A stretch of DNA of 64,000 bases from Myxococcales bacterium (GTDB lineage: Bacteria; Myxococcota_A; Polyangia; Polyangiales; Houyiibacteriaceae), in the NCBI GenBank assembly GCA_029861865.1, contig JAOTYL010000011.1, positions 20,517 to 84,516 of the forward strand, in the 5' to 3' direction. The notes below the pieces were generated by a model. The model searched no databases and was not told the DNA's origin. It saw only the letters and a program-made list of their open reading frames with translations. Below are positions 9,536 to 16,800 of this stretch, piece by piece; the stretch's first letter is position 1; every line of letters starts with the position of its first letter. The position numbers and the translations under genes are program-made.

Positions 9536-9820
9536 ATGGAACGTTCTACGCTCGAGGCAATGCTCGAAGCCGCCGCCGGCATCGACCGAAACGGCGATGA
9601 CTACACTGTCAGCGAGGGCTACCGACTTTCGGTGTATGTCGGAGAGCCCGGCCAAGCGATGGAGGTCTCCGAAGTCCTATCCCTTCAGCTAAAAGAGGCC
9701 TTTTGCGAGGCCACCTCGGGCGAGCACAATGCGGTCTACTTCGTGGAATACAGGAGCCTACACGGCCTGTCGGTGCGTCCCCCGAGCGGTGGCGGGGCGC
9801 GTCGAGCCGGCTTCAGCTGA
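9536..9820 (+). CDS. Small conserved-looking protein, unknown function
   Basis: This 94-residue soluble protein starts MERSTLEAMLEAAAGIDRNG. It shows alternating hydrophobic patterning (YRLSVYVGEPGQAMEVSEV, then AVYFVEYRSLHGLSV) that suggests a small alpha/beta fold. No known domain is recognised. The ATG at 9536 is chosen because the upstream part of the frame overlaps the divergent GbsR gene. It lies 61 bp upstream of the pilR-like gene on the same strand. It could be co-transcribed with that gene or controlled by the divergent GbsR-type regulator. Base composition matches its neighbours. Confidence 0.6.
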   Translation: MERSTLEAMLEAAAGIDRNGDDYTVSEGYRLSVYVGEPGQAMEVSEVLSLQLKEAFCEATSGEHNAVYFVEYRSLHGLSVRPPSGGGARRAGFS

Positions 9821-9881
9821 GCCGCGCAACTCTCGTGGCCGGCCCCGCGATATGCCGTAGGATGTAATCGGGGTTCGAACC

Positions 9882-11267
9882 GTGTCAGCGCGCATTCTTG
9901 TTTGTGACGACGAAGCCGGCCTTCGCGAGATGCTGCAGATTCTCCTGCGCCGCGAGGGTTACGAGGTGGACGCCGTCGATGGTGTGCACGCTGCTCGCGA
10001 TCAGCTGGGAAGCGCCGACCCATACGATGCGGTCATCACCGACCTTGCCATGCCCGACGGGAGCGGCATGGAGGTGCTCGACGCCGTTCGGTCGCGGGCG
10101 GCTAACACCCAGACTCTGATGATCACGGCCTACGGGACGACCGAACAAGCGGTCGAGGCGATGCGCAAGGGGGCTTACGACTACGTCCAAAAGCCCTTCA
10201 AGAATCAGGAGCTTCTCGCCACGCTCGAAAAAGCCCTCGAGAAGCGCGCGATCGTCGCCGAGAACGAATCTCTTCGGGCACAGGTGAAGTCGCGCTGGAC
10301 CGAGGGGCAGCTCATCGGCAAGAGCGCCACGATGCAAGCTCTCCGCGAGCTCGTAAAGCGGGTCGCGGACTCGACGACGAGCGTCTTGATCACCGGCGAG
10401 AGTGGCACGGGCAAGGAAATGGTGGCACGGGCGCTCCACTTTCAGAGCCCGCGCGCGGATCGACCCTTCGTGGTGTTGAACTGCGGCGCCGTCCCTGAAA
10501 ATCTCATCGAAAGCGAGCTGTTCGGGCATGTGAAGGGCGCATTTACGGGAGCAACCACGTCAAAGGAAGGCCTCTTCCGTGCTGCGGACGGGGGGACGTT
10601 GTTCCTAGACGAGGTCGGCGAGCTCCCTCCAGCCCTGCAAGTGAGTTTGCTGCGGGTGCTGCAGGATCGAAGGGTTCGGCCGGTGGGCGGGAGCTCCGAG
10701 ATCGAAGTCGACGTTCGGGTTTTGGCGGCCACGAACCGCGATGTCGAAGTCGAGGTCGAGGCGGGGAGCTTTCGCGAGGACTTGTTCTATCGGCTCAACG
10801 TCATCCGCATCGAGGTCCCGCCACTGAGGGACCGTCCTGAGGACATCCTGGTCCTTGCCGAGTACTTCCTCGGCAAACATGCCGCCCTCCAAGGTCGACG
10901 GATCGAGCTCGCCCCGGAGGCCATCCGGTGGCTCGCGCAACAGCCCTTCGCCGGCAACGTTCGTGAGCTGGAAAACATCATCGAGCGCGGCGTCACTTTG
11001 GCAGCGGGGAGCACGATCACCCGGGAGGATTTGGGCGATAGCCATCCTTCGAGGAAGGCCATGGCGTTGTCGCGAATCCCCGAAGGTCGCTTCGACTTGG
11101 ACGCGTACCTCACCCAGGTCGAAAAGGAGCTCCTTCTTCGCGCGCTCGACCAAGCGGGCGGTGTGCGCAAGAAAGCTGCCGAGCTGCTCGGGATGAGCTT
11201 TCGGCAATTTCGGTATCGCTTGGCGAAGCACATCGCCCCCGAAGTGGGCGATGCCGCCAGCGATTGA
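9882..11267 (+). CDS. pilR: NtrC-family sigma-54-dependent response regulator, PilR-like
   Basis: The 461-residue protein has the full three-domain plan. The receiver domain (residues 1-120) has an acidic pocket at D9-D10 and the phospho-acceptor Asp54 in ITDLAMPDG. The AAA+ domain (~140-375) has Walker A GESGTGKE (172-179), GAFTGA (219-224), the loop that contacts sigma-54, and the Walker B-like LFLDEVGEL. The C-terminal Fis-type helix-turn-helix contains [19 protein letters not shown]. It starts with GTG. It lies 12 bp before a run of pilin genes, and a sigma-54 promoter stands before the major pilin, so a PilR role (activator of pilA transcription) is the natural reading. A PilS sensor kinase is not in the window, so the signal input must come from elsewhere. 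Confidence 0.88.
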   Translation: MSARILVCDDEAGLREMLQILLRREGYEVDAVDGVHAARDQLGSADPYDAVITDLAMPDGSGMEVLDAVRSRAANTQTLMITAYGTTEQAVEAMRKGAYDYVQKPFKNQELLATLEKALEKRAIVAENESLRAQVKSRWTEGQLIGKSATMQALRELVKRVADSTTSVLITGESGTGKEMVARALHFQSPRADRPFVVLNCGAVPENLIESELFGHVKGAFTGATTSKEGLFRAADGGTLFLDEVGELPPALQVSLLRVLQDRRVRPVGGSSEIEVDVRVLAATNRDVEVEVEAGSFREDLFYRLNVIRIEVPPLRDRPEDILVLAEYFLGKHAALQGRRIELAPEAIRWLAQQPFAGNVRELENIIERGVTLAAGSTITREDLGDSHPSRKAMALSRIPEGRFDLDAYLTQVEKELLLRALDQAGGVRKKAAELLGMSFRQFRYRLAKHIAPEVGDAASD

Positions 11268-11279
11268 TATACTAGGAGG

Positions 11280-11813
11280 ATGTCTTCCTTTTCATCTCGA
11301 AGCCGCTCTGGCTTCACCCTGATGGAGCTCATGATCGGCGTGGTGATCGTCGGAGTGCTTGCGGCGCTCGCGATTCCATCTTTCAAGGGCTACGTCTACA
11401 GGGGCCGTGTGAGCGAGGCCGTGACGATGCTCAACGAGATCAAATCACGGCAGGAATCGTACCGCAGCAAGTACGGCCAATACGCCGCGGTGAGCGGCAC
11501 AGGCAACTGGAGTGGAGCCGCGTATACGCCGTCGACACTGCCAGGCGCCAACGCTGTCGCTTGGCCGACCAACGCCAACTGGGAAGCGCTCGGCATCAGC
11601 CCTCCTGGGGCGGTCCGATTTCAGTATGCTACCGTCGCCGGCGGCCCGGGAAGCACGCCCCCGGCTGGGAGCAATCTCCGGAACGATGATTTTTGGTATG
11701 CGGCCCAAGCCGTCGGGGACCTCAACGACGACGGTGTGACCTTCATCCTGGAGGTCTATTCGCAGTCGCCCCGGATGTACAACAGCGCCTCTGCCGAGGG
11801 AGGATGGAAATGA
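11280..11813 (+). CDS. Type IV pilin-like protein, paralog 1
   Basis: This 177-residue prepilin has the leader MSSFSSRSRSG and the cleavage site G11|F12 followed by TLMEL (Glu at mature position 5) and a ~22-residue hydrophobic helix. PilD-type peptidase would cut and N-methylate it. The C-terminal part has PAGSNLRNDDFWYAAQAVGD and DLNDDGVTF, a calcium-loop-like acidic turn shared with the other pilins here. Translation should start at ATG 11280 after TAGGAGG. It overlaps the next pilin by 4 bp (ATGA), indicating coupled translation. Similarity to the next gene across the globular domain shows tandem duplication. It may be a minor pilin or alternative subunit. Confidence 0.88.
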   Translation: MSSFSSRSRSGFTLMELMIGVVIVGVLAALAIPSFKGYVYRGRVSEAVTMLNEIKSRQESYRSKYGQYAAVSGTGNWSGAAYTPSTLPGANAVAWPTNANWEALGISPPGAVRFQYATVAGGPGSTPPAGSNLRNDDFWYAAQAVGDLNDDGVTFILEVYSQSPRMYNSASAEGGWK

Positions 11814-12322
11814 AACGCAGGACCCAAGGCTTCACCATTACAGAGCTCATGATCGCGATTGTGATCATCGGAGTCCTCGCGGCCCTCGCCATTCCTGGCT
11901 TTGCGTCGTACATCTACAGGTCTCGCGTCACGGAGGCGACGACGTTCCTCGGCGAGATCAAGCAGCGACAGGAGTCCTACCGAGACGAGTTTGGACGCTA
12001 CTGCGGGGTCAACGGGACCGACTGGGGGAACTACAACCCGACGACGATCCCCGGACTCGATCCAGTGGCCTGGACGCCGAACGCGGCGTGGACCCAGCTT
12101 GGGGCGAGCCCAGATGGCCCAATTCGGTTCCAATACGCGACGGTGGCCGACGTTCCAGGAACCTCGGTTCCCACGGGGAGCAATCTCGACAACGCCGACC
12201 ACTGGTTTGCGGCGCGAGCCCAGGGGGATCTCAACGAAGACGGGACCCCTTTCCATCTCGAGATCTACTCCCAATCGAACCATATCTATAACAGTGCTGC
12301 TGGAAAAGGCGGCTGGGAGTGA
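11810..12322 (+). CDS. Type IV pilin-like protein, paralog 2
   Basis: This 170-residue prepilin has the short leader MKRRTQG, cut before FTITE (Glu at mature position 5), then the N-terminal helix LMIAIVIIGVLAALAIPGF. The globular part closely parallels the preceding pilin: YATVA, then P-x-GSNL, WFAARAQGDLNEDG, LEIYSQS and a GGW ending occur in the same order. ATG 11810 is chosen because GGGAGGATGG provides a ribosome site and the ATGA overlap couples it to the upstream stop; ATG 11804 is six bases earlier. A set of inverted repeats and the sigma-54 promoter of the major pilin follow it. Probably a minor or alternative pilin. Confidence 0.88.
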   Translation: MKRRTQGFTITELMIAIVIIGVLAALAIPGFASYIYRSRVTEATTFLGEIKQRQESYRDEFGRYCGVNGTDWGNYNPTTIPGLDPVAWTPNAAWTQLGASPDGPIRFQYATVADVPGTSVPTGSNLDNADHWFAARAQGDLNEDGTPFHLEIYSQSNHIYNSAAGKGGWE

Positions 12323-12346
12323 CAAATTACGTCACCTGCCGGTGAC
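12319..12346. promoter_or_regulatory. Candidate activator-binding inverted repeats upstream of pilA
   Basis: Three GTGAC-type half sites lie close together: GTGAC at 12319-12323, its complement GTCAC at 12331-12335, and GTGAC again at 12342-12346. The first pair is a 12-bp-spaced palindrome, and the second pair gives TCACC-TGCC-GGTGA. They begin at the stop codon of pilin paralog 2, roughly 90-115 bp upstream of the sigma-54 -24 element. This is the usual distance for an enhancer site of a PilR/NtrC activator. No T-tract follows, so a terminator is less likely. Confidence 0.4.
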
Positions 12347-12431
12347 GAAAACTGTCCTCGAGCGCCCGAGTGCGGGAGCCTGAACCTCTGAATTGCCAAG
12401 GATTCCAGGGGCGACCGGGATTTCGTCAGAA

Positions 12432-12448
12432 TCGGCACGGGCGTTGCA
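12432..12448 (+). promoter_or_regulatory. Sigma-54 (-24/-12) promoter of the major pilin gene
   Basis: The sequence TCGGCACGGGCGTTGCA matches the RpoN consensus (TGGCACG-N4-TTGCW) at all but one position. The invariant GG is at 12434-12435 and the invariant GC at 12446-12447, twelve bases apart. Transcription would begin near 12460, leaving a leader of about 50 bases before the pilA ATG, with GGGGGAAAGGAA as ribosome site. The PilR-like activator encoded just upstream is the obvious partner. Confidence 0.75.
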
Positions 12449-12508
12449 TGGTCCTAGGGCAACCAAGATTAGGCGGGCGTAGGGCCCGGGGGAAAGGAAA
12501 CCAACGAA

Positions 12509-13069
12509 ATGAACAAGTTACTCTCGAAGAAAGAGGGATTCACCCTCATCGAGCTGATGATCGTCGTCGCTATCATCGGCATTCTTGCCGCGATCGCGAT
12601 CCCGGCATTCATCAACTACGTGAAGCGTTCGAAGACCTCGGAGGCGGGTGCGAACCTGAAGTCACTCTTCCAGGGCGCTGCCGCGTACTATGAGCAGGAG
12701 AACTGGACCCAGGGTGTGGTCACCGCTGCTTCGACCGCCGCCGCTTCGACTCACTGCGTCGTTTCGGCCGCGACCGCGAGCTGGAGCGCCGACGACGAGA
12801 AGTACGTTCCGAACTGGTCGACTGAGGCTGCCTCCTACACCGCGTTGAACTTTGCTCCGGCAGACCCGCTCTACTTCGAGTATCACATCACCTCGGGTGG
12901 TTCAGTTTGCGGTAACTCGGCGAACGACACCACGGTCTACACCTTCACCGCGAACGGTGATCTCGACGGTGACAACACGGAGTCGACCTTCCAGCTTGCT
13001 GCGGGCTCGAACCCCGACAACGCGCTTTTCCGCGCGCCTGGCATCTTCACCGCCAGCCCGCTCGAGTAA
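12509..13069 (+). CDS. pilA: Major type IV pilin
   Basis: This 186-residue prepilin has leader [10 protein letters not shown] and the canonical cleavage site G10|F11 followed by TLIEL, then the near-consensus helix [18 protein letters not shown]. The globular domain is rich in Ala, Thr and Ser and has two cysteines (STHCVV and SVCGNS), probably a disulfide. A GDLDGDN acidic loop lies near the C-terminus. Of the four pilin-like genes here it has the best consensus N-terminus, its own sigma-54 promoter, a strong purine-rich ribosome site and a following terminator, so it should be the main pilus subunit. Codon use is uniform and biased toward C-ending codons, in keeping with high expression. 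Pili would serve twitching motility or adhesion. Confidence 0.93.
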   Translation: MNKLLSKKEGFTLIELMIVVAIIGILAAIAIPAFINYVKRSKTSEAGANLKSLFQGAAAYYEQENWTQGVVTAASTAAASTHCVVSAATASWSADDEKYVPNWSTEAASYTALNFAPADPLYFEYHITSGGSVCGNSANDTTVYTFTANGDLDGDNTESTFQLAAGSNPDNALFRAPGIFTASPLE

Positions 13070-13094
13070 TCGAACGGAGACTCACGACGCAACG

Positions 13095-13121
13095 GGCCGC
13101 GGCTTCATGTCGCGGCCTTTT
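13095..13121 (+). terminator. Intrinsic terminator after pilA
   Basis: A perfect 7-bp stem GGCCGCG / CGCGGCC (13095-13101 and 13111-13117) with a 9-base loop is followed directly by TTTT. It lies 25 bp after the pilA stop codon. Confidence 0.85.
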
Positions 13122-13127
13122 GCATTT

Positions 13128-13187
13128 AAAGGGGACCGTCCCCTTTTCCCGATTAACCCCCTGGAAAAGGGGACTGTCCCCTTTTTT
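13128..13187. repeat. Pair of GGGGAC-N-GTCCCC palindromic repeats
   Basis: Two near-identical palindromes of about 20 bp, AAAGGGGACCGTCCCCTTTT at 13128-13147 and AAAAGGGGACTGTCCCC plus T6 at 13165-13187, lie in tandem 17 bp apart. Each can form a strong GGGGAC hairpin, and the second with its T-run could also end transcription. From memory, similar GGGGACNGTCCCC units are dispersed in many bacterial genomes. TATACT at 13191-13196, just after the second unit, could be a -10 box for a downstream start. Confidence 0.7.
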
Positions 13188-13204
13188 CGGTATACTCGGG
13201 TTTG

Positions 13205-14053
13205 GTGAAGGGTTTTGCGCGAGTGACTGCGTTGGCGGTGTTGATCGGAAGCATCGCGGGGGTGTGGACGCTTCGGGGGCGCGCAATGGATCACTACCTC
13301 GGGACGCAGACGTACGAGGACATCTACTATTTGCCTCCGCCCCAATGGTTGCAGGTGATGAGCCTCGGCTACAGGCGCGCGCTTGCCGACTTGGTATGGC
13401 TTCGTGCCCTCATCTATTTCGGCGACGAGTTCGAAAACCGCGGCGCCGTGAAGCACGTGTTCAACTATGGCGATTCGATGCTCGCGCTCGACCCGGACTT
13501 CGAGCGCGTATACCGCTGGGTCGGCGTCGCAGGCGTCTACACTCCCACGGGAAGCCCGGTCGAGTACCTCGAGCGCGCGGTTTCCGTGCTCCGAGATGGC
13601 ACCCAGAGGTTTCCCGACAACGGACAGCTCGCCTGGGACACTGGCGCGACCATTGCGTACGAGCTCCTTCCTCGGCTCCCCAAAGACCATCCCAACCGCG
13701 AGCAGCTTCAACTCGAAGCCAACGACCACATGATGGCGGCCGCGCGCCTCGGCGAAGGCCCCGAATGGCTCGTCCTCACCAATGCGACGCTGTTGAGCAA
13801 GCTCGGCCAGTCGGAGCGCGAGCAGCGGCATCTCGAAGAAATGTACGCCATCGTGCGGAACCCCGAGGTCAAAGCCCAGATCGAGCGCCGGCTGTCGAGG
13901 CTTCGCGATGAGACTTACGCCGAAGCCTTCCGCAACGCGAACGCCGAGTTCGAGGAACGCCGGCGACGGGAGTTCCCCTACATGCCTTCATCCCTCTACT
14001 TCTTCGTCGCTGAGCCCATTCAAACCGCCCCTGACGCCCCGGGTCCCGGTTAG
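13205..14053 (+). CDS. TPR-like membrane-anchored protein of unknown function
   Basis: This protein of about 282 residues has one N-terminal hydrophobic segment (TALAVLIGSIAGVWTL), a signal anchor or signal peptide. A helical body follows with the conserved-looking block PPPQWLQVMSLGYRRALADL and WLRALIYFGDEFENRG. Paired helices with spaced Ala, Leu and Tyr (YRWVGVAGVYTPTGSP, LAWDTGATIAYELLP) suggest tetratricopeptide-type repeats, and the C-terminus is charged. Such proteins are common in delta-proteobacteria but have no assigned role. The start is unclear: GTG 13205 is used, TTG 13202 is adjacent, and GTG 13223 with GAAGGG upstream is also possible. It lies between the major pilin and a pilin-like gene, so a pilus-related role is possible but unproven. 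Confidence 0.7.
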   Translation: MKGFARVTALAVLIGSIAGVWTLRGRAMDHYLGTQTYEDIYYLPPPQWLQVMSLGYRRALADLVWLRALIYFGDEFENRGAVKHVFNYGDSMLALDPDFERVYRWVGVAGVYTPTGSPVEYLERAVSVLRDGTQRFPDNGQLAWDTGATIAYELLPRLPKDHPNREQLQLEANDHMMAAARLGEGPEWLVLTNATLLSKLGQSEREQRHLEEMYAIVRNPEVKAQIERRLSRLRDETYAEAFRNANAEFEERRRREFPYMPSSLYFFVAEPIQTAPDAPGPG

Positions 14054-14094
14054 AGCTTGCAAAGCGCAAAGCCTGCCGGCAGAGTCCCGCCGCG

Positions 14095-14631
14095 GTGTCG
14101 CGTGATCGCCCGAGATTGAGCCTGCTCGAGGCCGCCCTCCTGCTCTGCATCGTCGGCATCGCGCTGGCAGTGTTCTCACCGACCTTTGTGCGTCAGGTAC
14201 GAACCAACAAGATCCTCGAGGCATCGGAGCTCTTGCAGGAGCTCAACGATCGCACGGCAGCGTACTACGGGACGTCGTGGGACGGCGGATACCGTCGTTG
14301 CCTGCCGCCGGGGGCAGGCCCCACGCCCACCGAGCCGACCGTCGAGCCCGAAGACGTCGACTTCTTCGCACCGACCACCGAGGGGCACGAGACCTGGAAG
14401 GCACTCGGGTTCCAGCCGGAGCGCGCGATACGGTACAGCTATCGCTACATGCTCTCTGAGTCTGGCTGTGGTCTCGGCGGCGACGGCAAAGACGCGCCGA
14501 TCACCTTTCGAGCCGAAGGAGACCTCGACGGCGACGGCGTACGTTCGCGTTTTGAAAGGCAGGCAAGGCCCAATCTCGATGGAACGCTGCAACCCATCGG
14601 AGAGCTCCACGTGCATCAACGGGTGGAGTGA
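14095..14631 (+). CDS. Pilin-like protein with degenerate prepilin cleavage site
   Basis: The 178-residue protein starts with GTG. A short basic leader MSRDRPR is followed by LSLLEAALLLCIVGIALAVF, a pilin-type helix that keeps the Glu at relative position 5. The usual Gly-Phe cleavage pair is replaced by Arg-Leu. The globular part shares the GDLDGDGVRSRF acidic loop with the pilins upstream and has a possible disulfide (cysteines in YRRCLPP and ESGCGLG). It may be a minor pilin or pseudopilin processed inefficiently, or one that remains membrane-bound with its leader. It follows the TPR-like gene by 41 bp on the same strand and is convergent with the J-domain gene. Confidence 0.75.
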   Translation: MSRDRPRLSLLEAALLLCIVGIALAVFSPTFVRQVRTNKILEASELLQELNDRTAAYYGTSWDGGYRRCLPPGAGPTPTEPTVEPEDVDFFAPTTEGHETWKALGFQPERAIRYSYRYMLSESGCGLGGDGKDAPITFRAEGDLDGDGVRSRFERQARPNLDGTLQPIGELHVHQRVE

Positions 14632-14637
14632 CCTCGC

Positions 14638-15465
14638 CTACTTGGCGCAGTTCGACGCGATGCGGGCCTCGGCATCGACCAACGCGGTGACGATCTCGCC
14701 GGAGGCCCGCCGAAGCGCAGGTGGCGTCTCCTCGCCGAATCGGTCGGGGTGCAGATCTTTGACGAGCTTTCGGAGGGCGCGCCGCGCGTCTCGACCTCCC
14801 GCGCCCTCCGGGAGATCCAGCAGCACGTGGGCTGACGCTTGCTGTCGAAGCTGCTGACGCTTGCGGAGCAACAGTGGATAGGAACCCCCGTTCCTCGGCG
14901 CGGCAGCTCCCAAGAGCTTGAGACTGCAGAGGAAGCGGTAGCCTGCAAGCCCGCATCCTGGGAGCGTCTCCACATCCTCTGCGCGCACGCCCCGACGAAG
15001 CCAAAAGGAGACGGCCTTCTCCTCGGGTTGCAGAGGAAGTGGATCGAGGAGCTCCTCACCGGCGCTGGTGAGTCGATACATCCCTTGGCGGAGCTCCGCA
15101 CGCACCGAGGCGGCGTCCATCACCTTTACCGCACGACGCATGGTCTGAAGAGCGAGGGCGCGCGCACGGATTGGGTCGTCCAATCGCCAGCATCCCGGCC
15201 CCCCGCCGTCCTGCACGAACTCGAGGACGACCTGCTCCCACCCGCACATTCGGTAGAGCCCCTCGAGCACTTGCCCGGACGCTGTCGCAACCCGCCGATC
15301 GATGTTGGCGCCCACGATATAGCCGGCGCTCAGCCACAGCGAACCCTGTCGTCCAAGGCCGCGAAGCCGCAACGTTCCCGATGCGCGACCTCGATCGAGG
15401 CCGACGAGAACACGGCAGACCGTCGTCGCGCTCGGTAGCGCACGCATGCACTCCGGATAAGCCAT
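14638..15465 (-). CDS. DUF4388-like plus C-terminal J-domain protein
   Basis: This gene encodes 275 residues. The N-terminal ~100 residues resemble the DUF4388/PATAN-type effector domain: VCRVLVGLDRGRASGTLRLR, then LWLSAGYIVGANID and a helical tail (VLEGLYRM). The middle is helical with a winged-helix feel. The last ~60 residues form a J domain: ARRALRKLVKDLHPDRFGEE carries the HPD tripeptide that stimulates DnaK ATPase, followed by the third helix. It would link a signalling module to Hsp70 recruitment. It lies 21 bp after the TPR/HTH gene on the same strand, so both are probably one operon. ATG 15465 is used; ATG 15447 is possible. The biological target is unknown. Confidence 0.72.
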   Translation of the reverse strand: MAYPECMRALPSATTVCRVLVGLDRGRASGTLRLRGLGRQGSLWLSAGYIVGANIDRRVATASGQVLEGLYRMCGWEQVVLEFVQDGGGPGCWRLDDPIRARALALQTMRRAVKVMDAASVRAELRQGMYRLTSAGEELLDPLPLQPEEKAVSFWLRRGVRAEDVETLPGCGLAGYRFLCSLKLLGAAAPRNGGSYPLLLRKRQQLRQQASAHVLLDLPEGAGGRDARRALRKLVKDLHPDRFGEETPPALRRASGEIVTALVDAEARIASNCAK

Positions 15466-15486
15466 CGGCGAAGCCGTGGCCAGTTT

Positions 15487-16422
15487 TCAGCGGACGGCGG
15501 CGTAGCGCGGATCGCCAGGCCGAAGCGCAAGCGCATTGCGGATCTGAGCGAAACGCGCGGACACGGAAGCGGGAGCCACCCCGTACCGGCGCGCGACCTC
15601 GGCTTGGGTGCAACCAGGGCGTCGTTCGACCACGCCGATCGAATACTCGAGCGCGGCGGCGAGCACCTCGGGTTTCGTGATCCGCAGCTCGCATCGGTCC
15701 TGCATGTCGGCCCAAAGCTCCTTGGCGCGTTCGATCTGGGCGCGTGAAAACCCAGCTTCGCGCATTTTCACCTGTAGCGCCTGGACCACGCGGTCGCCTT
15801 GCGGTCGGCGCACGTTTGTCTTCGCGGCCGGAGCCTCAATGGCACCGGCTTCGATCCATTCGATCAGAATTCGATGATCAGGATTGCAGGGCCCCTTTTC
15901 TTGGGCGAGCTTTGCGAGCCGTTTCGCTTGTTTGAGATTCCCGAGACGAGCCACGCAGTGCGCAAGCGAACCGATGATTTCGTCATGCTCCGGCTCGAGC
16001 TCGTAGGCGCGCCGCAAATGTCGCTCTGCGCCCGCCGGATCGCTCAGCGCAACGTCCATCAGATGCCCCAGATTGTGGTGGTACCAAGGGGTCAAAGGCG
16101 CGAGCTGCGAAGCATCGCGATACGACCGCACTGCGACGCGGTAGTTTCCAAGCAGTGCGTGGCACAGCCCCATGAGCGCATGAAGAACGTCGTCGTCGCC
16201 ACAATAGGTGAGCACGCGCCGGAGTTGCAAAGCCGCCTTCCAAGGGTTGCGCTCGAGATTGAGCTCGGCGAGATGACGGTAGGCGAACAACGAGGCATCG
16301 CTGCCCTCCTCGGCCTTGGATGCGAGCTTGGTGAGCAGGGCTTCGGCACGCTTCGAGGACGCTTCGAGTGCCTCTTCGGCCTCGACCCACAACTCTTCGA
16401 TCGTGCGAACACCGTGATCCAT
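15487..16422 (-). CDS. TPR protein with C-terminal DUF6398-like helix-turn-helix
   Basis: The 311-residue protein starts at ATG 16422 behind GGAGTAAAG. Residues ~10-190 are tetratricopeptide-like helix pairs, for example LFAYRHLAELNLERNPWKAA, ALMGLCHALLGNYRVAVRSY and HHNLGHLMDVALSDPAGAER. The C-terminal ~100 residues resemble DUF6398/cyclin-like repeats that end in a helix-turn-helix: EVLAAALEYSIGVVERRPG, then TQAEVARRYGVAPASVSARF. The combination suggests a DNA-binding or scaffold protein, and the fold assignment is by pattern only. It is the first gene of a two-gene operon with the J-domain protein and runs opposite to the pilin cluster. The frame extends upstream to 16506, but the extra residues look non-coding. 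Confidence 0.72.
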   Translation of the reverse strand: MDHGVRTIEELWVEAEEALEASSKRAEALLTKLASKAEEGSDASLFAYRHLAELNLERNPWKAALQLRRVLTYCGDDDVLHALMGLCHALLGNYRVAVRSYRDASQLAPLTPWYHHNLGHLMDVALSDPAGAERHLRRAYELEPEHDEIIGSLAHCVARLGNLKQAKRLAKLAQEKGPCNPDHRILIEWIEAGAIEAPAAKTNVRRPQGDRVVQALQVKMREAGFSRAQIERAKELWADMQDRCELRITKPEVLAAALEYSIGVVERRPGCTQAEVARRYGVAPASVSARFAQIRNALALRPGDPRYAAVR

Positions 16423-16508
16423 CTTTACTCCTATACCTGTTGCCTTTTTTGAAAGCAAGACTCGTTCGTCAAGAGTGCTTGCGCAAAACGGCAACCAGGA
16501 GGCCACTC

Positions 16509-16619
16509 ATGCGCCGAAGCATCGAACGCGATGCCTGCAGCTCGAGCCTCGTCAACGCTTTTGGAGAGCCACGAATGTCGATGCAACTTGGCGAGTGGCA
16601 TGACGACGAAAACTCCTAG
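16509..16619 (+). CDS. Candidate small protein (36 aa)
   Basis: An ATG at 16509 stands six bases after a perfect AGGAGG (16497-16502), one of the best ribosome sites in the window. It opens a 36-codon frame, starting MRRSIERDACSSSLVNAFGE and ending GEWHDDENS, charged and without a membrane segment. It lies in the otherwise gene-free 378 bp between the TPR/HTH gene (divergent) and the next gene. The rest of that gap, 16620-16800, shows only a weak TTGACC at about 16764. Without homologs the coding status is unsure, and an overlapping minus-strand frame exists as well. Confidence 0.35.
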   Translation: MRRSIERDACSSSLVNAFGEPRMSMQLGEWHDDENS

Positions 16620-16800
16620 GGTTGGGCGAAACACACCAACGCTTTGTACCTGCGCGTCACTTCGAACTCACCGTCCTAGAATGGGAGGTCAAAAGAAGGG
16701 CGATTCGCGCCCACCGCGCGGACGAACACGCCATCCGCAGGCGCATGAGGTATGCTACGAGGGCTTGACCCCCGACACCCGGGGCGATAGCCAAACTACA

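Noticed and set aside
9871..9881. GGTTCGAACC-like T-loop sequence, possible tRNA
   Set aside because: No acceptor, D or anticodon stems can be drawn around it, and it is directly before the pilR start.
12332..12345. TCACC-TGCC-GGTGA hairpin as an intrinsic terminator
   Set aside because: Stem is short and no T-tract follows; an activator site fits better.
16431..16634. Minus-strand 67-codon frame in the gap before the 161-residue gene
   Set aside because: No ribosome site or domain, and it overlaps the better supported plus-strand small frame.
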